DNA of 64,000 nucleotides from Endobugula sp047636495 (GTDB lineage Bacteria > Pseudomonadota > Gammaproteobacteria > Pseudomonadales > Cellvibrionaceae), in contig JBLILH010000007.1 of the NCBI GenBank assembly GCA_047636495.1, positions 1 to 64,000 on the forward strand, written 5' to 3'. Below the pieces are notes generated by a model, which did not search any database, was not told the DNA's origin, and saw only the letters and a list, made by a program, of their open reading frames with translations. Positions 43,013 through 51,802 of the stretch are shown piece by piece (positions within the stretch are counted from its first letter, which is position 1; each line of letters starts with the position of its first letter). The translations under genes were made by a program, and so were the position numbers.

Positions 43013-45238
43013 CTATAAAGCTTGTAAATTAGCGTACTGTAAGACTAGCCATTTACAGCCTTCATTAACAAAGTTGACCTGAACACGCATATTATTTTCT
43101 TGTCCCTCGAAGTGGGTAATAACACCGTCGCCGAACATAGCATGGTTTACCTTTTGCCCTAAATAGTACCCAGAGTCCTCACCCTGTTCTTGTAATGACG
43201 GTTTTGACTTGGCGGCTCGGTTATAGCCTAGCGGTCGTTGAATTTGTGTTTTGAGACGGACTTCGTAAATGCATTTATCTGGGATTTCTTTAACGAATCG
43301 GGAAACCCGATTAATACTTTCGGTGCCATGTATACGCCGTGTCTCTGCATAGCTAATCGTTAATTTAACCATGGCGCGGGTAATGCCTACATAACATAAG
43401 CGACGCTCCTCTTCTAAACGCTCTGGGTCATCTGCTGACATTCGATGAGGAAACAGATTTTCTTCCACCCCAGCCAAGAATACCCGGGGAAACTCTAGAC
43501 CTTTAGCCGAATGTAACGTCATTAGTTGCACCGCATCGTCGAACTCGTCAGCTTGACCATCACCTGATTCTAATGAGGCGCTATCCAAAAATTGTACCAA
43601 TAGAGGCGTATCTGCTGTGATTTCTTTATCGGTTTGTGTCGCTGCCTCATCAGGATTAAAAGCACGACAAGCGTTCACCAGTTCTTCTAAGTTCTCTGCT
43701 CGCGCCTGGCCTTTCTCACCCTTTTCATTTTTATGGAAGTCATATAAGCCAGATAATGTAATTATTTTCTCCGCTTGCTCATCCAAACAACATTCTTTAG
43801 TTTTCAGCTGTAATTGACGAATCAGCTGTAAAAAAACGTTGACTGCTCCCGATGCTCTGGCCGTTAGTATCCTTTCGTCTGCCATACGTTGCGCTGCAGC
43901 CCATAGAGAGCAGCCTTCTTGTCGTGCGAACAAACGTAATTGCTCAACGGTTTTACCGCCAATACCCCTTGCCGGTGTATTGATCACCCGCTCGAATGCC
44001 GTATCGTCGTCTACATTAATGATTAGGCGCATATAAGAAAGGGCATTTTTGATCTCTGAACGATCATAAAATCGTTGACCACCATAAATACGGTAGGCAA
44101 TATTTTCTCGCAAAAGGCTTTCTTCTAATACCCGTGATTGCGCATTCGAGCGATATAATATTGCTACACTATCGTATCGATGCCCCTCTCGCACCCACTG
44201 TTCAATAGACTCGACAATAAATCGAGCTTCATCGTATTCATTGAAGGCAGCGTACAGGCTGATGGGTTCGCCATCGCCAGCATCCGTGCGCAATTCTTTA
44301 CCTAAGCGCCCCAGGTTGTTCTCAATCACGCCATTAGCGGCTTCTAAAATAAGACCTGTAGAACGATAATTTTGCTCTAGACGTACGGTTTGTGATTGTC
44401 CAAAATCTTCGGTAAAGCGTTGTATATTTTCAATTTTTGCTCCACGCCAGCCATAAATTGATTGATCGTCGTCACCCACTGCTGTTACGCACCCGGTATT
44501 GCCCGCCAATACCCGCAACCACGCATATTGGATGGTATTAGTATCTTGAAACTCGTCGACTAGAATAAATGGAAACCGTCGTTGATAATGCTGCAAAATA
44601 TCGGGATGATTTAATAACAACTCGTGAGCGCGAAGTAATAACTCACCAAAATCAACCAAACCTCCGCTACGGCATATTGCCTCATAAGCGGTGTAAATTT
44701 GTAGCATTGTGACTTCGTAAGGGTCGCCGCTAGCTTGAATATATTGCGGACGCTGCCCTTCATCTTTTTGCGAGTTGATATATGATTGTGCCTGCCTAGG
44801 AGGCCAGCGAGTATCATCTAGCTTTAAGGTTTGACACACACGCTTAACCAAGCGTAATTGATCGTCGCTATCTAATATTTGGAAATTTTGTGGCAGATTT
44901 AAAATTTTCCAGTGGGCTTTTAAAAGACGATGGGCAATACCATGAAATGTGCCTACCCACATGGAACGACTATTGCTTACAGACTTTGTTACAGCACTAC
45001 CTTCTAATATGCCTTCTAAACGACCTCGCATCTCTCTCGCTGCTTTATTAGTAAAGGTCACCGACATAACAGAGTGTGGTGATACGTTCTCGACCTGTAT
45101 CAGCCACGCGATTCGATGAACCAGAACTCGTGTTTTACCGCTGCCTGCCCCCGCCAAAATCAGCTGATTGCCTGCAGGGGCTGATACAGCGTCGCGCTGT
45201 GCATCGTTTAAATCATCAAGAAGATAAGAAACATCCAT
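43013..45238 (-). CDS. uvrD: DNA helicase II (UvrD)
   Basis: 741 residues from the ATG at 45238, chosen because UvrD begins MDVSYLLDDLNDAQRDAV; the frame is open to 45289. Motifs are complete: LILAGAGSGKTRVLVHRI, SVTFTNKAAREMRGR, ILVDEFQDTN, AVGDDDQSIYGWRGA, LEQNYRST, LMTLHSAKGLEFPRVFLAG and the C-terminal GQKVNHAMFGDGVIT. UvrD acts in mismatch repair and nucleotide excision repair. A LexA-like site lies about 62 bases before the start, in keeping with SOS control in E. coli. Confidence 0.95.
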   Translation of the reverse strand: MDVSYLLDDLNDAQRDAVSAPAGNQLILAGAGSGKTRVLVHRIAWLIQVENVSPHSVMSVTFTNKAAREMRGRLEGILEGSAVTKSVSNSRSMWVGTFHGIAHRLLKAHWKILNLPQNFQILDSDDQLRLVKRVCQTLKLDDTRWPPRQAQSYINSQKDEGQRPQYIQASGDPYEVTMLQIYTAYEAICRSGGLVDFGELLLRAHELLLNHPDILQHYQRRFPFILVDEFQDTNTIQYAWLRVLAGNTGCVTAVGDDDQSIYGWRGAKIENIQRFTEDFGQSQTVRLEQNYRSTGLILEAANGVIENNLGRLGKELRTDAGDGEPISLYAAFNEYDEARFIVESIEQWVREGHRYDSVAILYRSNAQSRVLEESLLRENIAYRIYGGQRFYDRSEIKNALSYMRLIINVDDDTAFERVINTPARGIGGKTVEQLRLFARQEGCSLWAAAQRMADERILTARASGAVNVFLQLIRQLQLKTKECCLDEQAEKIITLSGLYDFHKNEKGEKGQARAENLEELVNACRAFNPDEAATQTDKEITADTPLLVQFLDSASLESGDGQADEFDDAVQLMTLHSAKGLEFPRVFLAGVEENLFPHRMSADDPERLEEERRLCYVGITRAMVKLTISYAETRRIHGTESINRVSRFVKEIPDKCIYEVRLKTQIQRPLGYNRAAKSKPSLQEQGEDSGYYLGQKVNHAMFGDGVITHFEGQENNMRVQVNFVNEGCKWLVLQYANLQAL

Positions 45239-45300
45239 AAAAATCCTAGCCGTCGCCAAAAGTTGAACCAACAAAAATAATACAACCATTTTACCTATAC

Positions 45301-45316
45301 TGTAAATTTATTCAGC
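45301..45316. promoter_or_regulatory. Candidate LexA box upstream of uvrD
   Basis: CTGTAAATTTATTCAG differs from the CTGT-N8-ACAG consensus of gammaproteobacterial LexA boxes at one position of the second half. It lies about 62 bases upstream of the uvrD ATG. uvrD is a known SOS gene in E. coli. Confidence 0.5.
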
Positions 45317-45378
45317 TTTTTTCGACTTATCGGTTACAGCGTGATGGTCGTAATTGGTTTTTTTACACTGGTTCTACA

Positions 45379-45408
45379 GAATAATAATCTACACATTGAT
45401 TATTATTC
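45379..45408. repeat. 11-bp inverted repeat between uvrD and the sigma-factor pseudogene
   Basis: GAATAATAATC, eight bases (TACACATT), then GATTATTATTC. The perfect AT-rich dyad lies just upstream of the former sigma gene, where an operator or the sigma autoregulatory promoter would be expected. No T tract supports a terminator. Confidence 0.5.
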
Positions 45409-45429
45409 TTGTTTTATTTCATTTTAATG

Positions 45430-45953
45430 CATTGCTATAATAGAGAGTTTTATTGCTCAATCCTCTCAGGGTAACCAACAAGTTTTTGTTAAATTTTATG
45501 CATCAACATCATCGAAACTATTCAGTATTTGTTTTCGTGTATTAAAAGACCAGGTATTGCTGAAGAGGCACTTCAGGAGTGCTTTATCAAAATATAGAAT
45601 CGTTCCAAACAAGATCAAAACATCGCTTAAGCTCCATGACATGGTTAATTACTATTGCTAGAAACTCAGTCATTAACCGACTCCGAAGCAAGTGGTGCAC
45701 ATTAATCCATTGATGATATTGATAAACCTGTTGCCAATAACGTCGATTTCCCAGAAGCCAAAGTAGACAGATTGGGTGAACGTCAACGCATTGAACAATG
45801 TTTCGATGAACTTGATGACATTAACGCTGTGAAAGGGTCTTTTCATTAAGGTGAAGCCTATGCAGACTTGGCTCATCGTTTTCAGGTGCTATTAACACCA
45901 TGCGTACTTGGTTACGGCGGAGTTGACTCATGCTCAAGGAGTGTATGCGCTAA
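45430..45953 (+). pseudogene. ECF sigma factor (SigK-like), heavily degraded
   Basis: Pieces in several frames match an ECF sigma factor in order: GNQQVFVKFYASTSSKLFSI and CFRVLKDQ; a frame change; AEEALQECFIKI followed by TAG; TWLITIARNSVINRLRSK; then RIEQCFDELDDI, a region with stops, YADLAHRF, TMRTWLRRS and LKECMR. These correspond to regions 2.1-2.4 and 4. The original stop TAA at 45951-45953 overlaps the ATG of the next gene as TAATG. Several stops and frame changes make it clearly dead. The partner anti-sigma gene follows. Confidence 0.85.
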
Positions 45954-46704
45954 TGAATACCCCGGACGTAGATGATAAATAAGATAATATCGTTGATTCA
46001 GCTGTATACGTGCTCGGGTTAATGTCGCTTTCTGAAAGAGCTACTTTTAGAACCAGGCTGATTACTCATACCGACTTACTGTATTTGTGCGATGAATGGA
46101 GTGTAACATTTGCATCCATCGTCAATAGTGTTGACGAGAAGCGCCCTAAAGAACATCTTTAACTGCAACTGATGCAGCCACTTTTTAATGGGTATCTGCC
46201 TACCCGTGAGTTACCCGTGCACAGACTCGTTTGATGGCAACGCCTACGCGAAAAATGGCGGGCTACTACTTGGTTTGACACGATATGGATAAGTGTCAAA
46301 TGGATTGGCGCTTCGTTATCTGCATTCCTATTGAATTCGATTACTTTTTTACCTGTTTCGCCATCCTTTACCCTAACTATATTGCTTTGATACACAATGA
46401 AGACCGGTCTCTGCAGATATCAACCAGATTCGATGACGATAAAAATATGCTGCGCATAAAGACTCAACTCGGCTCTCCTAAAACAGGAAGAGATATTGAG
46501 TTATGGCTAATCGTTGAAAATCAATCACCGTTTTCTTTCGGTTTACTTAACCCTAGGAATACATTTGACATTGTTATTTCTCGTCAGCTTGTAGATGCAG
46601 TAGCGGGATCGACGCTGGCTTTATCGTATGAACCGAAAAGCGGATCCCCAACAGGACAACCAACTGGGGCAGTACTCGCGATTGCTACAGTAACGCTTAT
46701 TTAA
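45953..46704 (+). pseudogene. Anti-sigma factor of the RskA family, degraded in its N-terminal half
   Basis: It starts at the ATG overlapping the sigma stop. A TAA follows at codon 10, then AVYVLGLMSLSERATF, the anti-sigma N-terminal domain, in the same frame. More stops and frame changes follow near 46158 and 46230. From about 46380 a long intact stretch reads YIALIHNEDRSLQIS, GRDIELWLIVENQS, FGLLNPRN and SPTGQPTGAVLAIATV, the RskA C-terminal domain. RskA proteins are membrane anti-sigma factors. The C-terminal half is still open (the frame runs 46285-46704) but no longer joined to a sigma-binding part. Confidence 0.85.
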
Positions 46705-46933
46705 CCGTTTCTGTTCTGACGTTCATTAATAGTGCATCATATTTTTTGAAACTAACCATCGATTTTTATGTCAATAGCTTATGTAGTCACGATGATGAAT
46801 GATGTTAGTGTCTGGAAATGTAGTTAACTATTGGCATATCATTTGTTTAGTCCAACTTGTACTTTACCTACTTGTTTGCTTACTTTATTACCCAATGGTT
46901 GTTTTTTTGTACCTTAATTCTTGGAAGATCTTA

Positions 46934-47404
46934 ATGAATCGACGAAATTTTTTATCTAGCATTGCAGTAGCTTTAGCCGCTCTATCTTTACACTCGACTG
47001 CTCTCGGCAGATCCATTTATAATTTATCTCAACAAGAATGGAAAAATAAATTAAGTAAACTTGAATATGCGGTAATGCGTGACGAAAAAACCGAACGTGC
47101 GGGTACCAGTCCGTTATTAGCTGAAAAGCGTACCGGAATTTATCATTGTAAAGGTTGTGACTTACCTCTCTATGATTCGTCAACAAAATACGATAGTCGT
47201 ACAGGTTGGCCTAGCTTCTATCAAGCATTAGCGAATGCTGTCGATACTAAGAAAGACAATACTTTATTTACAATTCGTACAGAAGTGCATTGTCGCCGCT
47301 GTAAAAGCCACCTAGGTCATATCTTTGATGATGGTCCTAAGCCAACAGGGAAGCGTCATTGTCTAAATGGTATCTCACTTACATTTCGTTCTGCCAATAA
47401 ATAA
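46934..47404 (+). CDS. msrB: Peptide-methionine (R)-S-oxide reductase with export signal
   Basis: 156 residues from the ATG at 46934 with GGAAG upstream. The N-terminus NRRNFLSSIAVALAALSLH has a twin Arg and a hydrophobic stretch, so it is probably exported (Tat-like). The MsrB domain carries zinc pairs C72/C75 and C120/C123 and the catalytic C143 in RHCLNGISLTF, where the family usually has RYCINSASL. It repairs oxidised methionine in envelope proteins. It is the only intact gene of the sigma/RskA/fasciclin locus. The frame is open to 46799, but that part does not belong. Confidence 0.9.
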   Translation: MNRRNFLSSIAVALAALSLHSTALGRSIYNLSQQEWKNKLSKLEYAVMRDEKTERAGTSPLLAEKRTGIYHCKGCDLPLYDSSTKYDSRTGWPSFYQALANAVDTKKDNTLFTIRTEVHCRRCKSHLGHIFDDGPKPTGKRHCLNGISLTFRSANK

Positions 47405-47555
47405 TTTTATTACTTGAATTTTTTATCTCATATATATGTCTCTCTATAGCCATAACACCTGTCTATGGTGTGTCTCTAAAGAGGCCCAATTAATTTCACC
47501 CATCGCATAGCACTCATTACATAAATAGTGCCATGAGATACTAGGAGAATAATCA

Positions 47556-48141
47556 ATGCAGTTTATAACTCCAAAAAAGTAGTCAATATTGTCGCATCAA
47601 CATCTCTGGTCGCATTAACGATATTAAGTTCTTCTCAATTAATGGCTGGTAATAGTAATCCTGACGTTGGCGCGGTACCGGTGTATTCCAACAAAAATTT
47701 TATTGGAAATGTTGCCAACTCAAAAGATCATTTGGCTCTAGTCGCTGCAGTTAAATCCGCTGGCTTGATAGATACTACACAAGGAAAGGGAAGGGGCCTT
47801 TCACTGCTTTTGCTCCTGTGAATTCAGCCTTTTCTCACTTACCAGAGGGTGCGGTATTACAGTTACTCAAGCCTTAAAATAAAGCAGAGTTAACTCAAGT
47901 TTTAACGTGCCATGTTATCGGTGTATCCGCATTATCTGCAGCTATTTAAAAAATGATAGAAGATGACAGTGGTAAACATCCAGTTGCAACGCTAGGGGGG
48001 TGTACTTCAAACCACCTATAAAATGGTGTGATTATGTTAGAAGACGAGAGTGGGGGTCTTGTGAAAGTAACGATTGTAAAAGTTACACAATCGAACGGTG
48101 TCATTCACGTGATGGATAAGGTTCTACTACCGAAATCGTAA
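47556..48141 (+). pseudogene. Secreted fasciclin-domain protein, broken
   Basis: An AGGAG site precedes an ATG at 47556. After a frame change in the signal region the sequence reads NIVASTSLVALTILSSSQLM, then NPDVGAVPVYSNKNFIGNV and KDHLALVAAVKSAGLIDT. A frame change in the GGAAAGGG region leads to FTAFAPVNSAFSHLPEGAVL, a TAA, NKAELTQVLTCHVIG, another TAA, KMIEDDSGKHPVATLGG, and VIHVMDKVLLPKS at the end. These are the blocks of a FAS1 domain. At least four lesions are seen. In Mycobacterium the SigK/RskA pair controls the fasciclin proteins MPT70 and MPT83, so the linkage is meaningful. Confidence 0.85.
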
Positions 48142-48236
48142 TTTTCATTACTTCCTATAATACATAAAATATGCGCTCACAAATAATTCAACTGACCATT
48201 ATGTTATTCTTGTCTTAAGTCGTGTCGTACTGACTT

Positions 48237-48713
48237 CTATACTAGTAAGCCTTCACTCATTGACCTTTCATGTTGTAACAGCCAAGACTTTGCTTCTTCC
48301 CCCCAGGTATAACCGGTTAAAGACCCGTTCTTTCCTATGACACGATGGCAGGGAATGATAATCGCAATAGGATTTTTTCCATTAGCGTTACCAACTGCTC
48401 GCACTGCCTTAGGGTTGTTTATTTGAGTCGCAATGTATTGGTAAGAAACAGATTTCCCATATGGGATGGTTAATAGACTATCCCATACCAACCGCTGAAA
48501 TCTTGTTCCTATTGGACTGAGAGGGACGGTAAATTTATGAAGTGCACCTGAAAAATACTGATTAAGCTCCTCTTTAGCGTAATCCGTAACGTTATTTGTC
48601 CTGACAGACTCTGGTGCTTCGTTCACTAATACTATGCTTGTTAAACTGCTATTTGACGCTTTGATTAACAGGGGCCCGATGGGTGAATTTACAACATCTA
48701 TAAAATAGTTCAA
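48237..48713 (-). CDS. ogt: Methylated-DNA-protein-cysteine methyltransferase
   Basis: 158 residues with the C-terminal domain FQRLVWDSLLTIPYGKSVSY, AVRAVGNANGKNPIAIIIP and the active site PCHRVIGKNG with the acceptor C122, followed by GSLTGYTWGEEAKSWLL. It removes alkyl groups from O6-alkylguanine in one irreversible step. The N-terminal domain is short. Whether it is Ogt or the Ada C-terminal type cannot be settled; the lack of an Ada N-terminal domain favours Ogt. Confidence 0.88.
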   Translation of the reverse strand: MNYFIDVVNSPIGPLLIKASNSSLTSIVLVNEAPESVRTNNVTDYAKEELNQYFSGALHKFTVPLSPIGTRFQRLVWDSLLTIPYGKSVSYQYIATQINNPKAVRAVGNANGKNPIAIIIPCHRVIGKNGSLTGYTWGEEAKSWLLQHERSMSEGLLV

Positions 48714-48922
48714 TGGTTAATTATCCTACATGCTAATGATCATAGAAGTTTACGATAGTTTTACCCGTCGTTTCCTGTCCTTTATATTATACCGCTGCTT
48801 TTTAACGTCTTAATATACTTAATTTTTTTGGGGAGGGGGAGCTTCAGAGTAAACCACAGAAAATGATTGTTTATTAATCCGTTCCTTGTGGTTTCCCTAC
48901 AAAAAATGCTTAAATACGCAGT

Positions 48923-49768
48923 ATGAAACCAGCATTACTGAGTCAACATATTGCCAATACTATGGGGCGTTTACGTAAATCGGAGCGTAAGGTTGCTGAG
49001 TATGTCCTTAATCACCAGCAGGATGTTATTCACCTACGAGTGATCGATGTAGCTAATCACTCGGAAGTCAGTGAGCCTACCGTTATTCGTTTCTGTCGTG
49101 CCATTGGCTGTAGTGGGTTTCAAGACTTTAAGCTCACACTCGCCCAACAGCTGGCATCTAGCCCTAGCTTTGGCCAGATAGCGATCACCGACACCGATTC
49201 TACTGCGGACTTTTCTAAGAAGGTATTTGATGGTGCCATAGATACCCTGTTAAACGTTCGTGATAATGTGGATGTCGAGCAGGTACACCAAGCGGTTAAC
49301 GCGATATCTGCGTCTTCAAGGGTTGAGTTCTTTGGTTTCGGAGCGTCTGGTGCTGTAGCCGTTGATGCTTATCACAAATTTTTTCGACTACAACTAGCTG
49401 CCGCAGCACATTCAGACCACCATTTTCAAAATATGTCGGCTGCTTCATTATCGCCTGGAGATGTTGTCGTGGCTATATCACATAGCGGTCGAACCAAAGC
49501 GTTAATTGATTCTATTGGATTAGCAAAAGAGGCCGGGGCAGTGGTAATTAGTATTTGCCCCAACAATACCCCCATAGCGGATATTGCTGACATTCCTATA
49601 TCCGTAGATGTTGAAGAGGACATTGAAATTTACACCCCTCTATGTTCACGTCTTGCACACCTTGTGGTGATTGATGTCCTAGCAATGGGAGTTGCCCAAC
49701 AGAAAGGGCCTGGACTCAAAAATCATCTATTTAAACTTAAAAAAGCTCTTAGCAATGTTCGCGTATAG
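48923..49768 (+). CDS. hexR: HexR/RpiR family sugar-metabolism regulator
   Basis: 281 residues. The N-terminal HTH_6 domain reads IANTMGRLRKSERKVAEYVL, VANHSEVSEPTVIRFCRAIG and FQDFKLTLAQQL. The C-terminal SIS domain has VEFFGFGASGAVAVDAYHKF and VVVAISHSGRTKALIDS. It closely resembles HexR, which represses glucose catabolism genes and responds to KDPG. Its own target genes are not in the window; it is convergent with glmS. The symbol is by resemblance only. Confidence 0.8.
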   Translation: MKPALLSQHIANTMGRLRKSERKVAEYVLNHQQDVIHLRVIDVANHSEVSEPTVIRFCRAIGCSGFQDFKLTLAQQLASSPSFGQIAITDTDSTADFSKKVFDGAIDTLLNVRDNVDVEQVHQAVNAISASSRVEFFGFGASGAVAVDAYHKFFRLQLAAAAHSDHHFQNMSAASLSPGDVVVAISHSGRTKALIDSIGLAKEAGAVVISICPNNTPIADIADIPISVDVEEDIEIYTPLCSRLAHLVVIDVLAMGVAQQKGPGLKNHLFKLKKALSNVRV

Positions 49769-49939
49769 CTTTTTAACATCGACGATAACAATTTTTAACT
49801 CGCCATCACGTTATCTTTTACTTATACCGCTTTTTAACTTTGCTGTTGTAAGCCATCAAGATGGTAGTTGAGAAATAGGATGATGAAGAAATCTTGTTCA
49901 CCTGTTGTATAAAGCTGTCTACAACGTTCCGTAATATAA

Positions 49940-51769
49940 CTACTCTACCGTTACCGACTTAGCCAGATTTCGTGGTTGATCAACATCAGTACCTTTTAAT
50001 ACTGCTACGTGATAAGAAAAAAGCTGCAATGGAATAGTAAACACAATTGGTGATATCCCTTCCGGTACTTTAGGCAAATGGACTACTTGACACTCATTAG
50101 TACTGGTAAAATTTGCCTGTGTGTCCGCAAAAACAAATAACTGCCCACCTCTCGCTTGTACTTCTTCAAGGTTAGATTTTAGCTTATCTAATAGAGCATC
50201 ATTGGGAGCGACTGCAATAATTGGCATATCGCTATCAACTAACGCCAAAGGTCCGTGTTTAAGCTCTCCAGCTGGGTATGCTTCTGCGTGAATATAAGAA
50301 ATTTCTTTTAATTTAAGTGCGCCTTCTGCGGCAATCGGGTACTGGATGCCCCTACCTAAGAATAATGCGTGATTTTTTTCTATAAATTGCTCACTGACTT
50401 TTGCGATTGTTTGATCCAAGGTGAGAACTTCTTCACACAACCCAGGTAGTTGCTTTAACTCATCAACCATTGCAGCTTCTTGCACTGGGGTAATGCCGTT
50501 GCGCCGACCCAAAACAATAGTTAACAGTTTCAATGCTACCAGTTGAGTGGTAAATGCTTTTGTTGATGCAACACCTATTTCCGGCCCCGCTTCTGTCATA
50601 AGAGAAAGATCAGACTCTCGTACCAACGCACTGTTTGCAACATTACAAATCGTTAAGGCAGCAAGAATGTTTTGTTTTTTTACTTTTTGTAGCGCCGCCA
50701 ATGTATCCGCTGTTTCACCCGACTGTGAAATCGTTACCACTAAGGTGTTTGGTGGAATAAATGCTTTTCGGTACCGAAACTCGCTCGCAATCTCCACACT
50801 GCAGTGTAAATTGGCTATAGACTCTATCCAATACTTAGCCACAAGTGCAGCATGATAACTAGTACCGCACGCTAATAGTTGAATATGCTTTGTTTGATCG
50901 AAAATAGCAGTAGCTTCTGTACCGAAGCATTCCTCAAGTACACGTTTTTTACCTAACCTGCCTTGGAGTGTTTCTCGGATAAGTGAGGGCTGCTCAAAAA
51001 TTTCTTTCAGCATATAATGGCGATACTCTCCACGGCTCGCTGTTTGCTCGTTACCACTTAATTTTATTTTTTCACGCTGTACTGTATTGCCCTCTTTATC
51101 GGTAATGGTAATACACTGTGTTGATATTTCAACAAGATCACCTTCTTCCAGGTAAATAAATTGGTCTGTTACTTGTCTCAATGCCAACTGATCCGAAGCG
51201 ATAAAATTTTCTTCGATACCCACGCCTATGATAAGAGGGCTGCCCTTCCTTGCAGCGATCAACGTTCCTGGGTCTCTTTCACTAATTACGCCAAGGGCGT
51301 AAGATCCTTCACACTGTTCGATGCTAATTGCAACTGCTTCCTTTAGTGAAGACACTTTTTTTAAGGAATCGGTTATCAGGTGTGCAACCACTTCAGTATC
51401 CGTTTCGCTGAGAAAGACATAGCCTTTGGCTTTCAGTTGTTTACGTAATGCTTCATGGTTCTCAATAATCCCATTGTGCACCAATGTCACATGCGACGAA
51501 GTGTGAGGGTGTGCATTACTTTTCGTGGGTTTTCCATGGGTCGCCCAACGAGTGTGAGCAATACCCACCTGACCTTTCATAGGGGTTTGCTTAACAGCAT
51601 CTTCAAGCTTAATGACTTTGCCCGCTTCTTTGCATATCGCAATGCTAGTGCCTTCTTCAATTACAGCAATCCCTGCGGAGTCATACCCACGATATTCCAG
51701 CCGACGTAGGCCTTCTAGTAATATTTCAGTTACATTCCGTTTGGCAACAGCTCCAACAATCCCACACAT
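49940..51769 (-). CDS. glmS: Glucosamine-fructose-6-phosphate aminotransferase (isomerising)
   Basis: 609 residues, normal length. CGIVGAVA at the start gives the catalytic Cys2 of the glutaminase half; THGKPTKSNAHPH and GIIENHEALR follow. The two SIS domains have LACGTSYHAALVAKYWIE, ISQSGETADTLAAL and EIGVASTKAFTTQ, and the C-terminus ends PRNLAKSVTVE. It makes glucosamine-6-P for peptidoglycan and LPS. It follows glmU at 33 bases on the same strand; the two are probably transcribed together. Confidence 0.97.
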   Translation of the reverse strand: MCGIVGAVAKRNVTEILLEGLRRLEYRGYDSAGIAVIEEGTSIAICKEAGKVIKLEDAVKQTPMKGQVGIAHTRWATHGKPTKSNAHPHTSSHVTLVHNGIIENHEALRKQLKAKGYVFLSETDTEVVAHLITDSLKKVSSLKEAVAISIEQCEGSYALGVISERDPGTLIAARKGSPLIIGVGIEENFIASDQLALRQVTDQFIYLEEGDLVEISTQCITITDKEGNTVQREKIKLSGNEQTASRGEYRHYMLKEIFEQPSLIRETLQGRLGKKRVLEECFGTEATAIFDQTKHIQLLACGTSYHAALVAKYWIESIANLHCSVEIASEFRYRKAFIPPNTLVVTISQSGETADTLAALQKVKKQNILAALTICNVANSALVRESDLSLMTEAGPEIGVASTKAFTTQLVALKLLTIVLGRRNGITPVQEAAMVDELKQLPGLCEEVLTLDQTIAKVSEQFIEKNHALFLGRGIQYPIAAEGALKLKEISYIHAEAYPAGELKHGPLALVDSDMPIIAVAPNDALLDKLKSNLEEVQARGGQLFVFADTQANFTSTNECQVVHLPKVPEGISPIVFTIPLQLFSYHVAVLKGTDVDQPRNLAKSVTVE

Positions 51770-51802
51770 AATTTTCTCGTTTGTTAATGTATTATCAATA
51801 AG

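Noticed and set aside
45673..45876. Minus-strand ORF of 67 codons between uvrD and the RskA remnant
   Set aside because: It lies opposite the sigma-factor pseudogene, whose blocks explain the sequence.
46799..46933. Upstream extension of msrB
   Set aside because: The extra 45 residues are a hydrophobic reading of a non-coding spacer; the ATG at 46934 has a ribosome site and starts a proper signal peptide.
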